A DNA stretch of 6,252 nt from Lactobacillales bacterium (GCA_015655485.1 JAATEZ010000401.1:1-6252), one strand, 5' to 3'; shown: positions 1 to 5,910, numbered from the stretch's first letter. The notes: a model not told the origin generated them from the letters alone. Program-made: numbers and translations.

Positions 1-47
1 AGCTGGCTTTTTGGGAAATGGCCTGCACTCAGGAAAAATGGTTCTAA
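1..47 (+). CDS. tenA: Probable TenA-family protein (aminopyrimidine aminohydrolase / thiaminase II), C-terminal end only
   Basis: Only the last 14 codons are in the window, read from base 3 to a TAA at 45-47. The peptide LAFWEMACTQEKWF matches the FW-x-MA pattern that I recall at the end of TenA proteins, just after the catalytic glutamate, which would lie outside the window. TenA hydrolyses aminopyrimidine breakdown products of thiamine to HMP, or thiamine itself, in the cytoplasm. The position directly upstream of thiM-thiD-thiE, on the same strand with a 67-base gap, is a common tenA location in Gram-positive bacteria and supports the call. With so few residues, the assignment depends largely on context; the other two frames give no recognisable ending. 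Confidence 0.6.
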   Translation, partial: LAFWEMACTQEKWF

Positions 48-49
48 AA

Positions 50-83
50 ATTTTTAACTTTTTTAAGTCCAGATGTTAAAAAT
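50..83 (+). other. Weak A/T hairpin in the tenA-thiM gap
   Basis: A 9-bp inverted repeat (ATTTTTAAC at 50-58, GTTAAAAAT at 75-83) flanks a 16-base loop. It contains one G-C pair, so it would be a weak structure. No T-run follows it, so it is not a convincing terminator, and thiM probably shares its transcript with the upstream gene. It might act as a processing or minor attenuation site, which is a guess. Confidence 0.2.
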
Positions 84-114
84 AACCGAAATCAATGAAA
101 AGGAATGATAAAAA

Positions 115-924
115 ATGTTACCCGTTGAATTATTACACAAAGTTAGAGAACAAAATCCGTTAGTCCATAATATCACCAATATCGTCGTTGCCAACGATTC
201 AGCCAATGGTTTATTGGCGATCGGCGCCTCGCCTTTTATGTCAAATACACCAGCAGAAATGGCAGAAGTGGCCAAATTGGCCGATGTGGTTGTTTTAAAT
301 ATGGGCACCTTAGACGACCAACAATTAAATGCTATGAAAATTGCCGGAAAAACTTGTAATGAGTTTGGTAAACCCGTTGTGTTAGATCCGGTTGGCGCTG
401 GGGCAACCACTTATCGGAAAAAAGCAGCCGAAACCTTGCTGCATGCGATTCAATTCGATTTGATCAAGGGCAATGCCGGTGAAATCGCTGCTTTGGCGGG
501 AGCGGTATGGCAAGCCAAAGGCGTCGACGCCGGTGATGGCGAAGCTGATCTCTCTGAAATCGCCAAAACTTGCGCCCGCAAATATCATGCTATCGTAGCT
601 GTAAGCGGAAAAGTTGACGTGATCACTGATGGTCACAGTGTCATAAAAATTGAAAACGGCACCGAGTATTTTACTAAAATGACCGGAGCAGGCTGTCTTT
701 TATCCTGTATTTGCGGAGCATTCTTAGCTGTGGCAGAAAAAAACGATTATTTGGCTGCTGCCGCAACAGCGGTGACCATGTATGGGTTAGCAGGAGAAAT
801 CACTGCAGAAAAACTGCCGTTGTGTTTGAATGGGAGTTTTAGAACCGGTTTATTAGATGAACTATCTGTCATAACCGCTGAAAACATCCTGGAAGGGGGG
901 AAAATAAATGATATCGATCAGTAA
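115..924 (+). CDS. thiM: Hydroxyethylthiazole kinase ThiM
   Basis: The cytoplasmic enzyme phosphorylates 4-methyl-5-(2-hydroxyethyl)thiazole with ATP, so that salvaged thiazole can enter thiamine synthesis. The protein has 269 residues, the usual size for the family. Visible family motifs are HNITN at residues 18-22 in the substrate-binding N-terminal part, DPVGAGAT at 91-98, KGNAGEI at 118-124, and the anion-hole motif TGAGC at 190-194, whose Cys194 corresponds to the active-site cysteine described for the B. subtilis enzyme. The start has a Shine-Dalgarno AAAGGA at 99-104, ten bases before the ATG. The stop lies 17 bases inside thiD, so the two genes are probably translationally coupled. 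All expected motifs are intact. The call is confident from motifs and from the neighbouring thiD and thiE. Confidence 0.95.
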   Translation: MLPVELLHKVREQNPLVHNITNIVVANDSANGLLAIGASPFMSNTPAEMAEVAKLADVVVLNMGTLDDQQLNAMKIAGKTCNEFGKPVVLDPVGAGATTYRKKAAETLLHAIQFDLIKGNAGEIAALAGAVWQAKGVDAGDGEADLSEIAKTCARKYHAIVAVSGKVDVITDGHSVIKIENGTEYFTKMTGAGCLLSCICGAFLAVAEKNDYLAAAATAVTMYGLAGEITAEKLPLCLNGSFRTGLLDELSVITAENILEGGKINDIDQ

Positions 925-1729
925 AACAGAAAAATCTCAGGCCCTGACTATCGCGGGCTTTGACAGCGGCGGCGGCGCCGGCCTGCAGGCCGATTTAAAA
1001 ACTTTTCAAGAAAGAGATGTTTTTGGAACCTGCGTTTTGACGGCTCTGCCGATTCAAAATACAATGGGTGTCAAAAAAGTTTATGATCTGCCTATCGAAG
1101 CGATCCAAGATCAATTATCCGTGGTTGCAGAAGATTTTAACCTTTCGGCAGTCAAGACTGGAATGCTTTTCACGGAAGAAATTATTACTGTCGTGACAGA
1201 TTTTTTAACAAAAAACGATTTCGGCCCATTAGTCGTTGATCCGGTCATGGTGGCGAAAAGCGGACAGAAACTGTTACTGGACGACGGGATCGATAGTCTG
1301 ATTTATCGGCTCTTGCCATTAGCAACGGTCATCACACCCAATATCCCCGAAGCAGAAGTTATTTTGAATCATCCGATCCCTGATTCAGCTGCCATGGAAA
1401 AGGCTGCCTTGGAGATCCAAAGGCTAGGTCCCAAAAACGTAGTCATCAAAGGCGGACATAGCAATGATGCCAAACAAGCGGCAGATGTTTTACTGCTGCA
1501 GGACGGCTCCCTTCACTGGCTTGCTTCAAGACGGATCGCTACCGAAAATACTCACGGAACCGGTTGTACTTTTTCTGCCTGCGTCACAGCAGAATTAGCA
1601 AAAGGAAAAAACGTTCTGGAGGCAGTCGCTCTTGGCAAAGATTTTATTCAAGCCGCTATCAGCCATCCTATCAACGTGGGACATGGGCATGGACCTACTA
1701 ATCATTGGGCATACAGAGAAGGAGTATAA
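908..1729 (+). CDS. thiD: Hydroxymethylpyrimidine/phosphomethylpyrimidine kinase ThiD
   Basis: ThiD phosphorylates HMP and then HMP-phosphate to give HMP-pyrophosphate, one of the two substrates of ThiE. It is a ribokinase-fold protein of 273 residues. Motifs in order are the N-terminal substrate loop AGFDSGGGAG at 16-25 followed by ADLKTF, QNT at 50-52, KTGM at 83-86, DPVMVAKSG at 111-119, KGGH at 181-184 and HGTGC at 216-220, with Cys220 as the likely catalytic cysteine. Gln50 aligns with Gln44 of Salmonella ThiD, which contacts the pyrimidine; this favours true HMP kinase over the PdxK-type pyridoxal kinase of B. subtilis. Phe18 and Gly21 in the first loop differ from the usual Ser/Thr and Ser. 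A strong purine-rich Shine-Dalgarno at 891-900 lies inside the end of thiM, consistent with coupled translation. Confidence 0.93.
   Translation: MISISKTEKSQALTIAGFDSGGGAGLQADLKTFQERDVFGTCVLTALPIQNTMGVKKVYDLPIEAIQDQLSVVAEDFNLSAVKTGMLFTEEIITVVTDFLTKNDFGPLVVDPVMVAKSGQKLLLDDGIDSLIYRLLPLATVITPNIPEAEVILNHPIPDSAAMEKAALEIQRLGPKNVVIKGGHSNDAKQAADVLLLQDGSLHWLASRRIATENTHGTGCTFSACVTAELAKGKNVLEAVALGKDFIQAAISHPINVGHGHGPTNHWAYREGV
1719..1724 (+). promoter_or_regulatory. thiE ribosome binding site (decides start)
   Basis: AAGGAG ends ten bases before the ATG at 1735 and overlaps the last codons of thiD. It supports 1735 as the thiE start over an in-frame ATG at 1705, which lies within thiD, lacks a comparable site and would add ten residues (MGIQRRSISS) with no family resemblance. 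Confidence 0.75.
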
Positions 1730-1734
1730 GCAGC

Positions 1735-2403
1735 ATGACAAATAATCGCAAGTCAGCCATAGCAAAAATGCTGCAAACCTATTTTATCGCGGGCACACAA
1801 GATATTTTGCAGGGCACTTTGCCTGATATTTTGGAAAGAGCATTAAAAGCCGGGATCACTTGCTTTCAGTATCGCGAAAAAGGTGCCGGCAGCCTTAAAA
1901 CAAAGGCAGAAAAGCACTATATGGCCCAAGTTTGTCAAAGACTATGTCAACAATACCAAGTGCCATTTTTTATCGATGATGACGTAGAATTGGCGTTAAA
2001 AATCGCAGCAGACGGCATTCACGTTGGGCAGAATGATTTGGAAATAGCGAAAGTGATCCATTTGAGCCCGCGCAAAATGCTGATTGGTTTGTCCTGCCAC
2101 TCAGAAGCAGAAGTTTTAAAGGCCAATTCATTGAGGGAAATCGCTTATTTAGGGATCGGTCCAGTTTTTGGAACAGTTTCCAAAGCTGACGCCGAATCCC
2201 CCATCGACCTGCCCGGTCTGCAAAAATTAGTCCGACAAGCCTTGCCGCCTGTCGTCGCCATTGGAGGGATCAATGAAATCAACGCTGCCGCTTTATCCCA
2301 AACCGGGATCGCTGGCGTCGCCATTATTTCTGCCATCACGCGATCTGGCAATATCACACAAACTGTTGCACAAATAAAAAAAAGCTTTGCAAAACAACGC
2401 TGA
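1735..2403 (+). CDS. thiE: Thiamine-phosphate synthase ThiE
   Basis: ThiE condenses HMP-pyrophosphate with thiazole phosphate, releasing pyrophosphate and giving thiamine phosphate. It is a TIM-barrel enzyme, here 222 residues, close to the B. subtilis protein in length and layout. Motifs are YFIAG at 16-20, FQYREK at 44-49 (the QxREK strand that binds pyrophosphate), DDDVELAL at 81-88, ADGIHVGQ at 92-99, the GPVFGT loop at 142-147 and the phosphate-binding VAIGGI at 174-179. Asp81 stands where B. subtilis ThiE has an Asn before the Mg-binding Asp, a conservative change. The gene begins five bases after the thiD stop and is the last gene of the operon; a large hairpin lies about 90 bases beyond its stop. 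The intervening bases are AT-rich and hold no gene. Confidence 0.94.
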   Translation: MTNNRKSAIAKMLQTYFIAGTQDILQGTLPDILERALKAGITCFQYREKGAGSLKTKAEKHYMAQVCQRLCQQYQVPFFIDDDVELALKIAADGIHVGQNDLEIAKVIHLSPRKMLIGLSCHSEAEVLKANSLREIAYLGIGPVFGTVSKADAESPIDLPGLQKLVRQALPPVVAIGGINEINAAALSQTGIAGVAIISAITRSGNITQTVAQIKKSFAKQR

Positions 2404-2495
2404 AAAAATTAGAACGAATGTTTTTTTTGATTCCAAAAATATTGTTTATTTTATAGAAAATTCATTTTTTTCTCAATTTTACCAGAGGCTAAAAG

Positions 2496-2550
2496 AATAA
2501 GAGCGGGACATTGATCAGGATAGTTCCAGATCAATGTCCCACTCTTTATT
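2496..2550. terminator. Long bidirectional terminator between thiE and the HD-domain gene
   Basis: The left arm at 2496-2516 pairs with the right arm at 2529-2550, with one C/A mismatch (2504/2541) and one bulged T. A further three pairs (2518-2520 with 2525-2527) close a TAGT loop. The core GGGACATTGATC pairs without interruption. The arms carry AATAA and TTATT ends, so a T-rich tail follows the stem on both strands. The position between two convergent genes, 92 bases past thiE and 14 bases past the end of the HD gene, fits a shared factor-independent terminator. Confidence 0.88.
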
Positions 2551-2564
2551 ATCTCAATAATTTT

Positions 2565-3197
2565 TTACTGATGCATGATTTTATCGACGGTTTTTAAAAA
2601 AGCCGTTTTTCCATAAAAATTTTCATCTAATAATTCCGGGAAAATTTCTTTGAAAAAATATTGCACTGATGGACGATGACCATACTCTTTTATCGTTTTG
2701 ACCGATTCTATGAACATTTCTTTATATACTGGTTCTGGATTATTTTTAATGATCTCTTCAAAGGATTCATACAATAAGTCTACTTTGTCAGCTACCGCTA
2801 ATACTTCTCCTTCAACACTCTCATCTTTTCCTTCAAATAAACGGCGCCGATAAATCGCTTGAAATTCTTCCGGTATTTCCTGATTAATAAACTCATCTGT
2901 CATCTTTTCTTCCACTATTTGCAGCATCCCGCGCAATTCTTTGCTCGCATATTTGACCGGCGTTTTGATATCGCCTATAAACCGCTCCGTATAGTCATGA
3001 TTCAGCGCTTTTTCGTATAACATTTTCCAATCTACTGGAATGTCATTAGCTTCTTCAATATCTCCTAGTACTTGAGCAATGGAAGTTACCCGAAAAGAAT
3101 GCGCCGCTACAGTATGCTCGGTAAATTTGAAGAACCCGGGTGCTCTTGTGATTTTTTCTAAGTTGTTTAATCCTAAAATATATTCATTTAAACCCAT
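2565..3197 (-). CDS. YfbR-like HD-domain hydrolase (possible 5'-deoxynucleotidase)
   Basis: A 210-residue soluble HD-superfamily metal-dependent phosphohydrolase. The metal ligands expected from E. coli YfbR (H33, H68, D69, D137) have counterparts at His33, the His67-Asp68 pair and Asp137. The HDYTE stretch at 67-71 is followed by GDIKTPVKY at 75-83, closely matching the GD-x-x-TPVKY signature of YfbR. Asp137 sits in AVADKVD at 134-140. E. coli YfbR removes phosphate from deoxynucleoside monophosphates; that activity is likely here but the true substrate is not shown by sequence. The ATG is preceded by AGGAGGA at 3205-3211 with seven bases of spacing. It lies 130 bases downstream of the lipoprotein gene on the same strand but has its own candidate promoter. 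All active-site residues are intact. Confidence 0.85.
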   Translation of the reverse strand: MGLNEYILGLNNLEKITRAPGFFKFTEHTVAAHSFRVTSIAQVLGDIEEANDIPVDWKMLYEKALNHDYTERFIGDIKTPVKYASKELRGMLQIVEEKMTDEFINQEIPEEFQAIYRRRLFEGKDESVEGEVLAVADKVDLLYESFEEIIKNNPEPVYKEMFIESVKTIKEYGHRPSVQYFFKEIFPELLDENFYGKTAFLKTVDKIMHQ

Positions 3198-3224
3198 TAT
3201 ACAGTCCTCCTCGATTTTCTCACT

Positions 3225-3233
3225 ATCATACCA
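3225..3233 (-). promoter_or_regulatory. Extended -10 promoter for the HD-domain gene
   Basis: Read on the minus strand, this is TGG-TATGAT, an extended -10 (TGn plus a hexamer one base from TATAAT). No good -35 is present at 16-18 bases, which extended -10 promoters tolerate. Transcription would begin near 3218, just upstream of the ribosome binding site at 3205-3211, giving a leader of about 20 bases. Confidence 0.5.
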
Positions 3234-3291
3234 TTAGTTGAATTTAAATAATACGGATAAGACCATCTCACAAACAGCTATCCTTCCCTTA

Positions 3292-3309
3292 TTTTTTCAT
3301 TTGAAAAAA
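3292..3309. terminator. Weak A/T hairpin after the lipoprotein gene
   Basis: TTTTTTC at 3292-3298 pairs with GAAAAAA at 3303-3309 around a four-base loop, about 20 bases past the lipoprotein stop. Only one G-C pair is present, so termination would be inefficient at best and some read-through into the HD-domain gene is possible. Confidence 0.25.
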
Positions 3310-3327
3310 ATTGCTCCATCTGCAAGT

Positions 3328-4062
3328 CTACTGATTGCCTATCAATTCATTTAATTTTTCTTTCGCGGCTTTGTCATTTGAAATCGAAAAGCTATTTTTA
3401 GGACCATATTGTCCATGAGTTCCATTATCTTCCAGTTCGCCAAAGACATTGGCATAGCCGTCTTTTTGCGGTATAAAGATATACTCATAAACCTGATCAT
3501 TGTCGCCTAAAAGATAAATATGAACCGGTTTTGATGGATCTAAATTGATATAATAGCTCTCTGCTGTAGATGCCTGCTCGGCTTTTTCATCTAACCCAAT
3601 CGTGCCATCCGCGGCTGTATAAAAGACACATCCTCCGATACTATGAATATCATAGCTGCCGGCACCTGGATAGCCATTATCCTGCACTTGTACTTCGCCA
3701 TCCGGGGTATTCGCATACCAATCCCCCCTTCCAGCTGCACCATGGTCAAAATAGCGACTCGTTACCGCCATATTGCCAACCTTCGCCTGCTCAATAGCCC
3801 ATAACAAAAACTGATCATTGATCTCTTGTTTTTTATCAGCAGATAAATTAATTTTTGCCTTTTGTGTGCTGGCCTGTGTTGTTTCGCTATCAGCAACACC
3901 CAATGAAGCTGAAGTGGTCTGGCTCGCCGGCTCACTCGATATTTTAGTTGAACTTGTTTGTTCAGAACTCACTTTTGTCTTTTGTTGACTTTCCTTTGCT
4001 TTGGAACCACAACCTGTTAGTAAAATCCCCAACCCTAAAATAATGATCCACCTCTTTTTCAC
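3328..4062 (-). CDS. Secreted lipoprotein with DUF4767 domain
   Basis: A 244-residue predicted lipoprotein of unknown function. The N-terminus is a textbook lipoprotein signal: Lys2, Lys3 and Arg4, a hydrophobic stretch, then the lipobox LTGC with the lipidated Cys18. Residues about 20-72 form a Ser/Thr/Gln/Ala-rich linker, probably spanning the cell wall. Residues about 73-235 resemble DUF4767, recalled from its hallmark run GNMAV, then DHGAAGRGDWYA with TPDG and VQVQ, then IGG-x-VFYT, then YLLGDN-x-VYEY; no function is established for it. I chose the GTG at 4062 because it sits eight bases after GAGGGG (4071-4076) and gives a clean signal peptide. The frame stays open upstream to a TTG at 4137 that also has GAGGAG five bases before it, but this would put 25 extra residues before the signal. 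No clear promoter was found. Confidence 0.82.
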   Translation of the reverse strand: MKKRWIIILGLGILLTGCGSKAKESQQKTKVSSEQTSSTKISSEPASQTTSASLGVADSETTQASTQKAKINLSADKKQEINDQFLLWAIEQAKVGNMAVTSRYFDHGAAGRGDWYANTPDGEVQVQDNGYPGAGSYDIHSIGGCVFYTAADGTIGLDEKAEQASTAESYYINLDPSKPVHIYLLGDNDQVYEYIFIPQKDGYANVFGELEDNGTHGQYGPKNSFSISNDKAAKEKLNELIGNQ

Positions 4063-4070
4063 AACATTTT

Positions 4071-4076
4071 CCCCTC
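4071..4076 (-). promoter_or_regulatory. Ribosome binding site deciding the lipoprotein GTG start
   Basis: GAGGGG on the minus strand, eight bases before the GTG at 4062-4060. It supports the shorter start that places Lys-Lys-Arg right at the N-terminus of the signal peptide. A competing GAGGAG at 4143-4148 serves the upstream in-frame TTG at 4137. Confidence 0.6.
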
Positions 4077-4217
4077 TTTTTCTTATACGTAATATCTCAC
4101 TCAAAATTATTTTCTCACTTATCAAAGAAGGATACAAGCAATCTCCTCAAATAAAACTTTAACCTTTTAATTCCGCCGATTGTAAAATTAAGCTAGACAA
4201 CTAAAAAAAGCCATTCA

Positions 4218-4226
4218 TGTTACAAT
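4218..4226 (+). promoter_or_regulatory. Possible extended -10 promoter
   Basis: TGT-TACAAT fits an extended -10 element (TGn plus a hexamer one base from TATAAT). A TAGACA at 4194-4199 resembles a -35 but is 21 bases away, too far for normal spacing. If active, transcription would begin near 4233 and reach the small frame starting at 4270. Chance occurrence in AT-rich DNA is quite possible. Confidence 0.22.
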
Positions 4227-4269
4227 CAAAATGTATTTCCGACCAAAGAAAACATAAGAGTGATCATGA

Positions 4270-4571
4270 ATGACCAATGTTCATGTTGCCACAGATGAAC
4301 TAGTGTTACTAAAAGCTTATTTCCATCAAAAAAAAAAATGACAAGAGTTGCTGTACTAGAACAACAGATCTACCATTTAATTCTGCTACCGCTTCAAAAA
4401 AATTCCATATTTCCAAAAGATCATTCCATCATTGAATACCTTTGGAGATATTTTATGGGTTATGTACAGGACGATTTCTTGTCTAACTTAATTGGACAAT
4501 TTGAGTTTCCAAAAAACAGAAGATTTCGAGTTTTAAGGTTGAGTCAAATATTATCGACTTTTAAGAATTAG
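4270..4571 (+). pseudogene. Doubtful small gene split by a frame change at an A11 tract
   Basis: An ATG at 4270, nine bases after a weak AAGAG, opens 23 codons (MTNVHVATDELVLLKAYFHQ then lysines) ending in TGA directly after a run of eleven A at 4328-4338. A second frame opens at the ATG at 4338-4340, which uses the last A of the tract, and runs 77 codons to 4571. A shift of -1, or one extra A, would join them into about 100 residues. The second part is hydrophobic and aromatic (EYLWRYFMGYVQDD in its middle) with a basic end, and I do not recognise it. The second ATG has no ribosome binding site. The region may be a decayed gene, a slippage-controlled gene, or chance open frame; I cannot tell which. 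Confidence 0.2.
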
Positions 4572-4625
4572 AATTGAAATAGTGGTCCTTAAACAGACTT
4601 ATTTAATGAAAAAAGATTATACTAG

Positions 4626-4641
4626 AAGAATACGTATTCTT
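4626..4641. promoter_or_regulatory. Perfect 16-bp palindrome, candidate operator
   Basis: AAGAATACGTATTCTT is identical to its own reverse complement, with two further pairs outside one mismatch. It begins two bases after TATACT (4618-4623), a -10-like hexamer, and CAGACT lies 18 bases upstream of that as a poor -35. The arrangement resembles a dimeric repressor site just downstream of a -10, but no convincing gene follows, so the regulated target is unknown. Confidence 0.35.
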
Positions 4642-4915
4642 TTACCAAGTAAATTGGGCAGCTCTCTGTCTCATGAATCCATAGTACTCATTTTTCTATC
4701 TAAGAAAGCCTGCAACTATTATGATAATAAGTTATAATAATTTTTGCTGTTAGGAAAATAAATGAACTCTCCTGATGTCAGCCTATGAATAGGACAAAAC
4801 AAACTGGAGGGATAAAGAGTAGACTAAAGAAAAATGGACAGAAATCCTTTTCAGATTAAAATCACTCACTAGGTGTAGCCCGATAATTTCCTCCTGATTG
4901 AAGCAGTTCTTTTTC

Positions 4916-4946
4916 TTGACATAGTACCATCGCACCAAAATATAAA
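4916..4946 (+). promoter_or_regulatory. gntR promoter
   Basis: A perfect -35 TTGACA at 4916-4921 is followed by an A/T stretch with TATAAA at 4941-4946, a 19-base spacer. Shifting the -10 by one or two bases (ATATAA, AATATA) gives 18 or 17 bases with poorer hexamers. Transcription would begin around 4953 and give a leader of about 50 bases before the gntR start at 5003. Confidence 0.55.
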
Positions 4947-4949
4947 ATA

Positions 4950-4982
4950 GTGTAAAATATACTTGTAAAATTGATCAAAGTA
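4950..4982 (+). promoter_or_regulatory. Candidate operators in the gntR leader (possible autoregulation)
   Basis: Two dyads lie between the -10 and the ribosome binding site. The first is GTGTA-AAA-TATAC at 4950-4962, a near-palindrome of the GTnTA...TAnAC type often bound by GntR/HutC-family repressors, with one mismatch. The second is a perfect TTGATCAA at 4971-4978 inside a looser dyad with TACTT and AAGTA ends (4960-4982). Either could let the regulator repress its own gene; this is inferred from position and shape only. Confidence 0.35.
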
Positions 4983-5002
4983 CCTGAAGGGAGGCTGTTT
5001 TT

Positions 5003-5734
5003 ATGTACAAATATCAAAATATTTCTAAACAACTACGCAATAAGTTTACGGATGGAACCTATCAACCGGGGGACCTAGTACCAGATCAAGAAAGTTTGGC
5101 CAAAGAATTTGATACCACACGCATGACAGTTCGAAAGGCCATCCAATCGTTAATCGTTGAGGGAGTCGTCTATACGAAACGCGGAGCTGGAACTTTTCTG
5201 CGAAAAGATTACCAAGCCGAAAGTAGAAATATTTTGGATTCTTCAGTGGATCGTCCAATCGGAACCACGCTGACTTATGCTGGGCGTAAAGTTACCAGTA
5301 AAGTCTTATCTTTAGATGCGCGGCTGCCAACAGAAGATGAACAAAATGCACTCATTATTGGTCCAAACGAACCTGTTTACGTTATACGACGGGTCCGTTA
5401 TGTGGATAGCAAAGTTTATTCTTATGAACATACAATTATGCCCACAAAAATTACAACTATTACTAAGAAAATTTTGGAGGGATCAATATACAAACATCTG
5501 GCCGATGAAGCACATATTCACATCGCAGGTTCTCACCGTCGCATTCATGCCATTAAAGCCACGCAAGATGATGTGGATGCATTGAGCGCTGAGCTTGACG
5601 ATCCAGTATTGGTCATTGACCAAGTTAGTTATACTGAGGAAGGTGAACCTTTTGAGAAATCAGAAGAACATTTTCCCTATGCAACAAGCAGTGTCATAGC
5701 AGATGTAGAGTTGCGGGAACATGATAATCATTAA
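5003..5734 (+). CDS. GntR-family (HutC type) transcriptional regulator with UTRA domain
   Basis: A 243-residue cytoplasmic DNA-binding protein. Residues 1-68 form a GntR winged helix-turn-helix, with PGDLVPDQESLAKEF at 22-36, the recognition helix TTRMTVRKAI at 38-47 and the wing GAGTFL at 61-66. Residues about 88-232 match a UTRA effector-binding domain, with RRVRYVDSKVYSYEH at 129-143 in the place of its usual arginine-rich strand and the EPFEKSEEHFP segment at 215-225. Members commonly bind phosphosugars as inducers. The start is supported by AAGGGAGG at 4987-4994, eight bases before the ATG. The gene converges on a 6-phospho-beta-glucosidase gene, so a role as repressor of beta-glucoside use is likely, though the exact sugar is unknown. 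The candidate operators just upstream suggest autoregulation. No defect is visible. Confidence 0.92.
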   Translation: MYKYQNISKQLRNKFTDGTYQPGDLVPDQESLAKEFDTTRMTVRKAIQSLIVEGVVYTKRGAGTFLRKDYQAESRNILDSSVDRPIGTTLTYAGRKVTSKVLSLDARLPTEDEQNALIIGPNEPVYVIRRVRYVDSKVYSYEHTIMPTKITTITKKILEGSIYKHLADEAHIHIAGSHRRIHAIKATQDDVDALSAELDDPVLVIDQVSYTEEGEPFEKSEEHFPYATSSVIADVELREHDNH

Positions 5735-5910
5735 AAATAATGAAAAAAAAATTATCCCATATCTATCTTTTCCATTACAAAAAAATAAAGAGACGAGTCT
5801 ATTTACTTGCAGTATGCTCTCCTTGCGGCATGAGCTTTCTAAAAAAATTTGAATACTTTGACGAGGATAATATCAATAGTTGAGCGTAGAATCGTAAGAG
5901 AGATAAAGAT

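Larger units (their letters stand above)
4063..5002. other. AT-rich gap with no convincing intact gene
   Basis: This stretch separates the divergently transcribed lipoprotein and gntR genes. I read it in all six frames and found only short frames without both a good ribosome binding site and recognisable protein sequence. It contains the lipoprotein leader (4063-4150), a doubtful split frame with an A11 tract (4270-4571), a perfect 16-bp palindrome (4626-4641), and the gntR promoter region (4916-4994). No tRNA, IS end, CRISPR repeat or long direct repeat is visible. It may be an eroded gene or a large regulatory spacer. Confidence 0.6.

Noticed and set aside
1..114. Possible TPP riboswitch before thiM
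   Set aside because: No conserved THI-box elements are visible, and the bases immediately upstream are the end of another operon gene; a riboswitch would be expected before the first gene, outside the window.
1705..1734. Upstream in-frame start for thiE
   Set aside because: It lies within thiD, lacks a suitably placed ribosome binding site, and adds residues not expected in ThiE; the ATG at 1735 has AAGGAG at good spacing.
4606..4737. 43-codon plus-strand frame beginning MKKDYTRRIRIL, overlapping the 16-bp palindrome
   Set aside because: No ribosome binding site before the ATG and no recognisable sequence; its N-terminal part is simply a translation of the palindrome and the -10-like element.
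4709..4741. AT-rich stretch resembling a Fur/PerR box (TTATGATAATAAGTTATAATAA)
   Set aside because: The half-sites do not fit a 7-1-7 inverted repeat without an insertion, and such A/T strings are frequent by chance here.
4785..4859. 24-codon basic frame MNRTKQTGGIKSRLKKNGQK...
   Set aside because: Too short, no ribosome binding site, and no partner genes suggesting a peptide pheromone or bacteriocin.
4862..4930. Minus-strand frame MVLCQEKELLQSGGNYRATPSE running out from under the gntR promoter
   Set aside because: Only 22 codons from its ATG, no ribosome binding site, and although the frame is open upstream into the start of gntR it is not a recognisable protein. It is probably chance.
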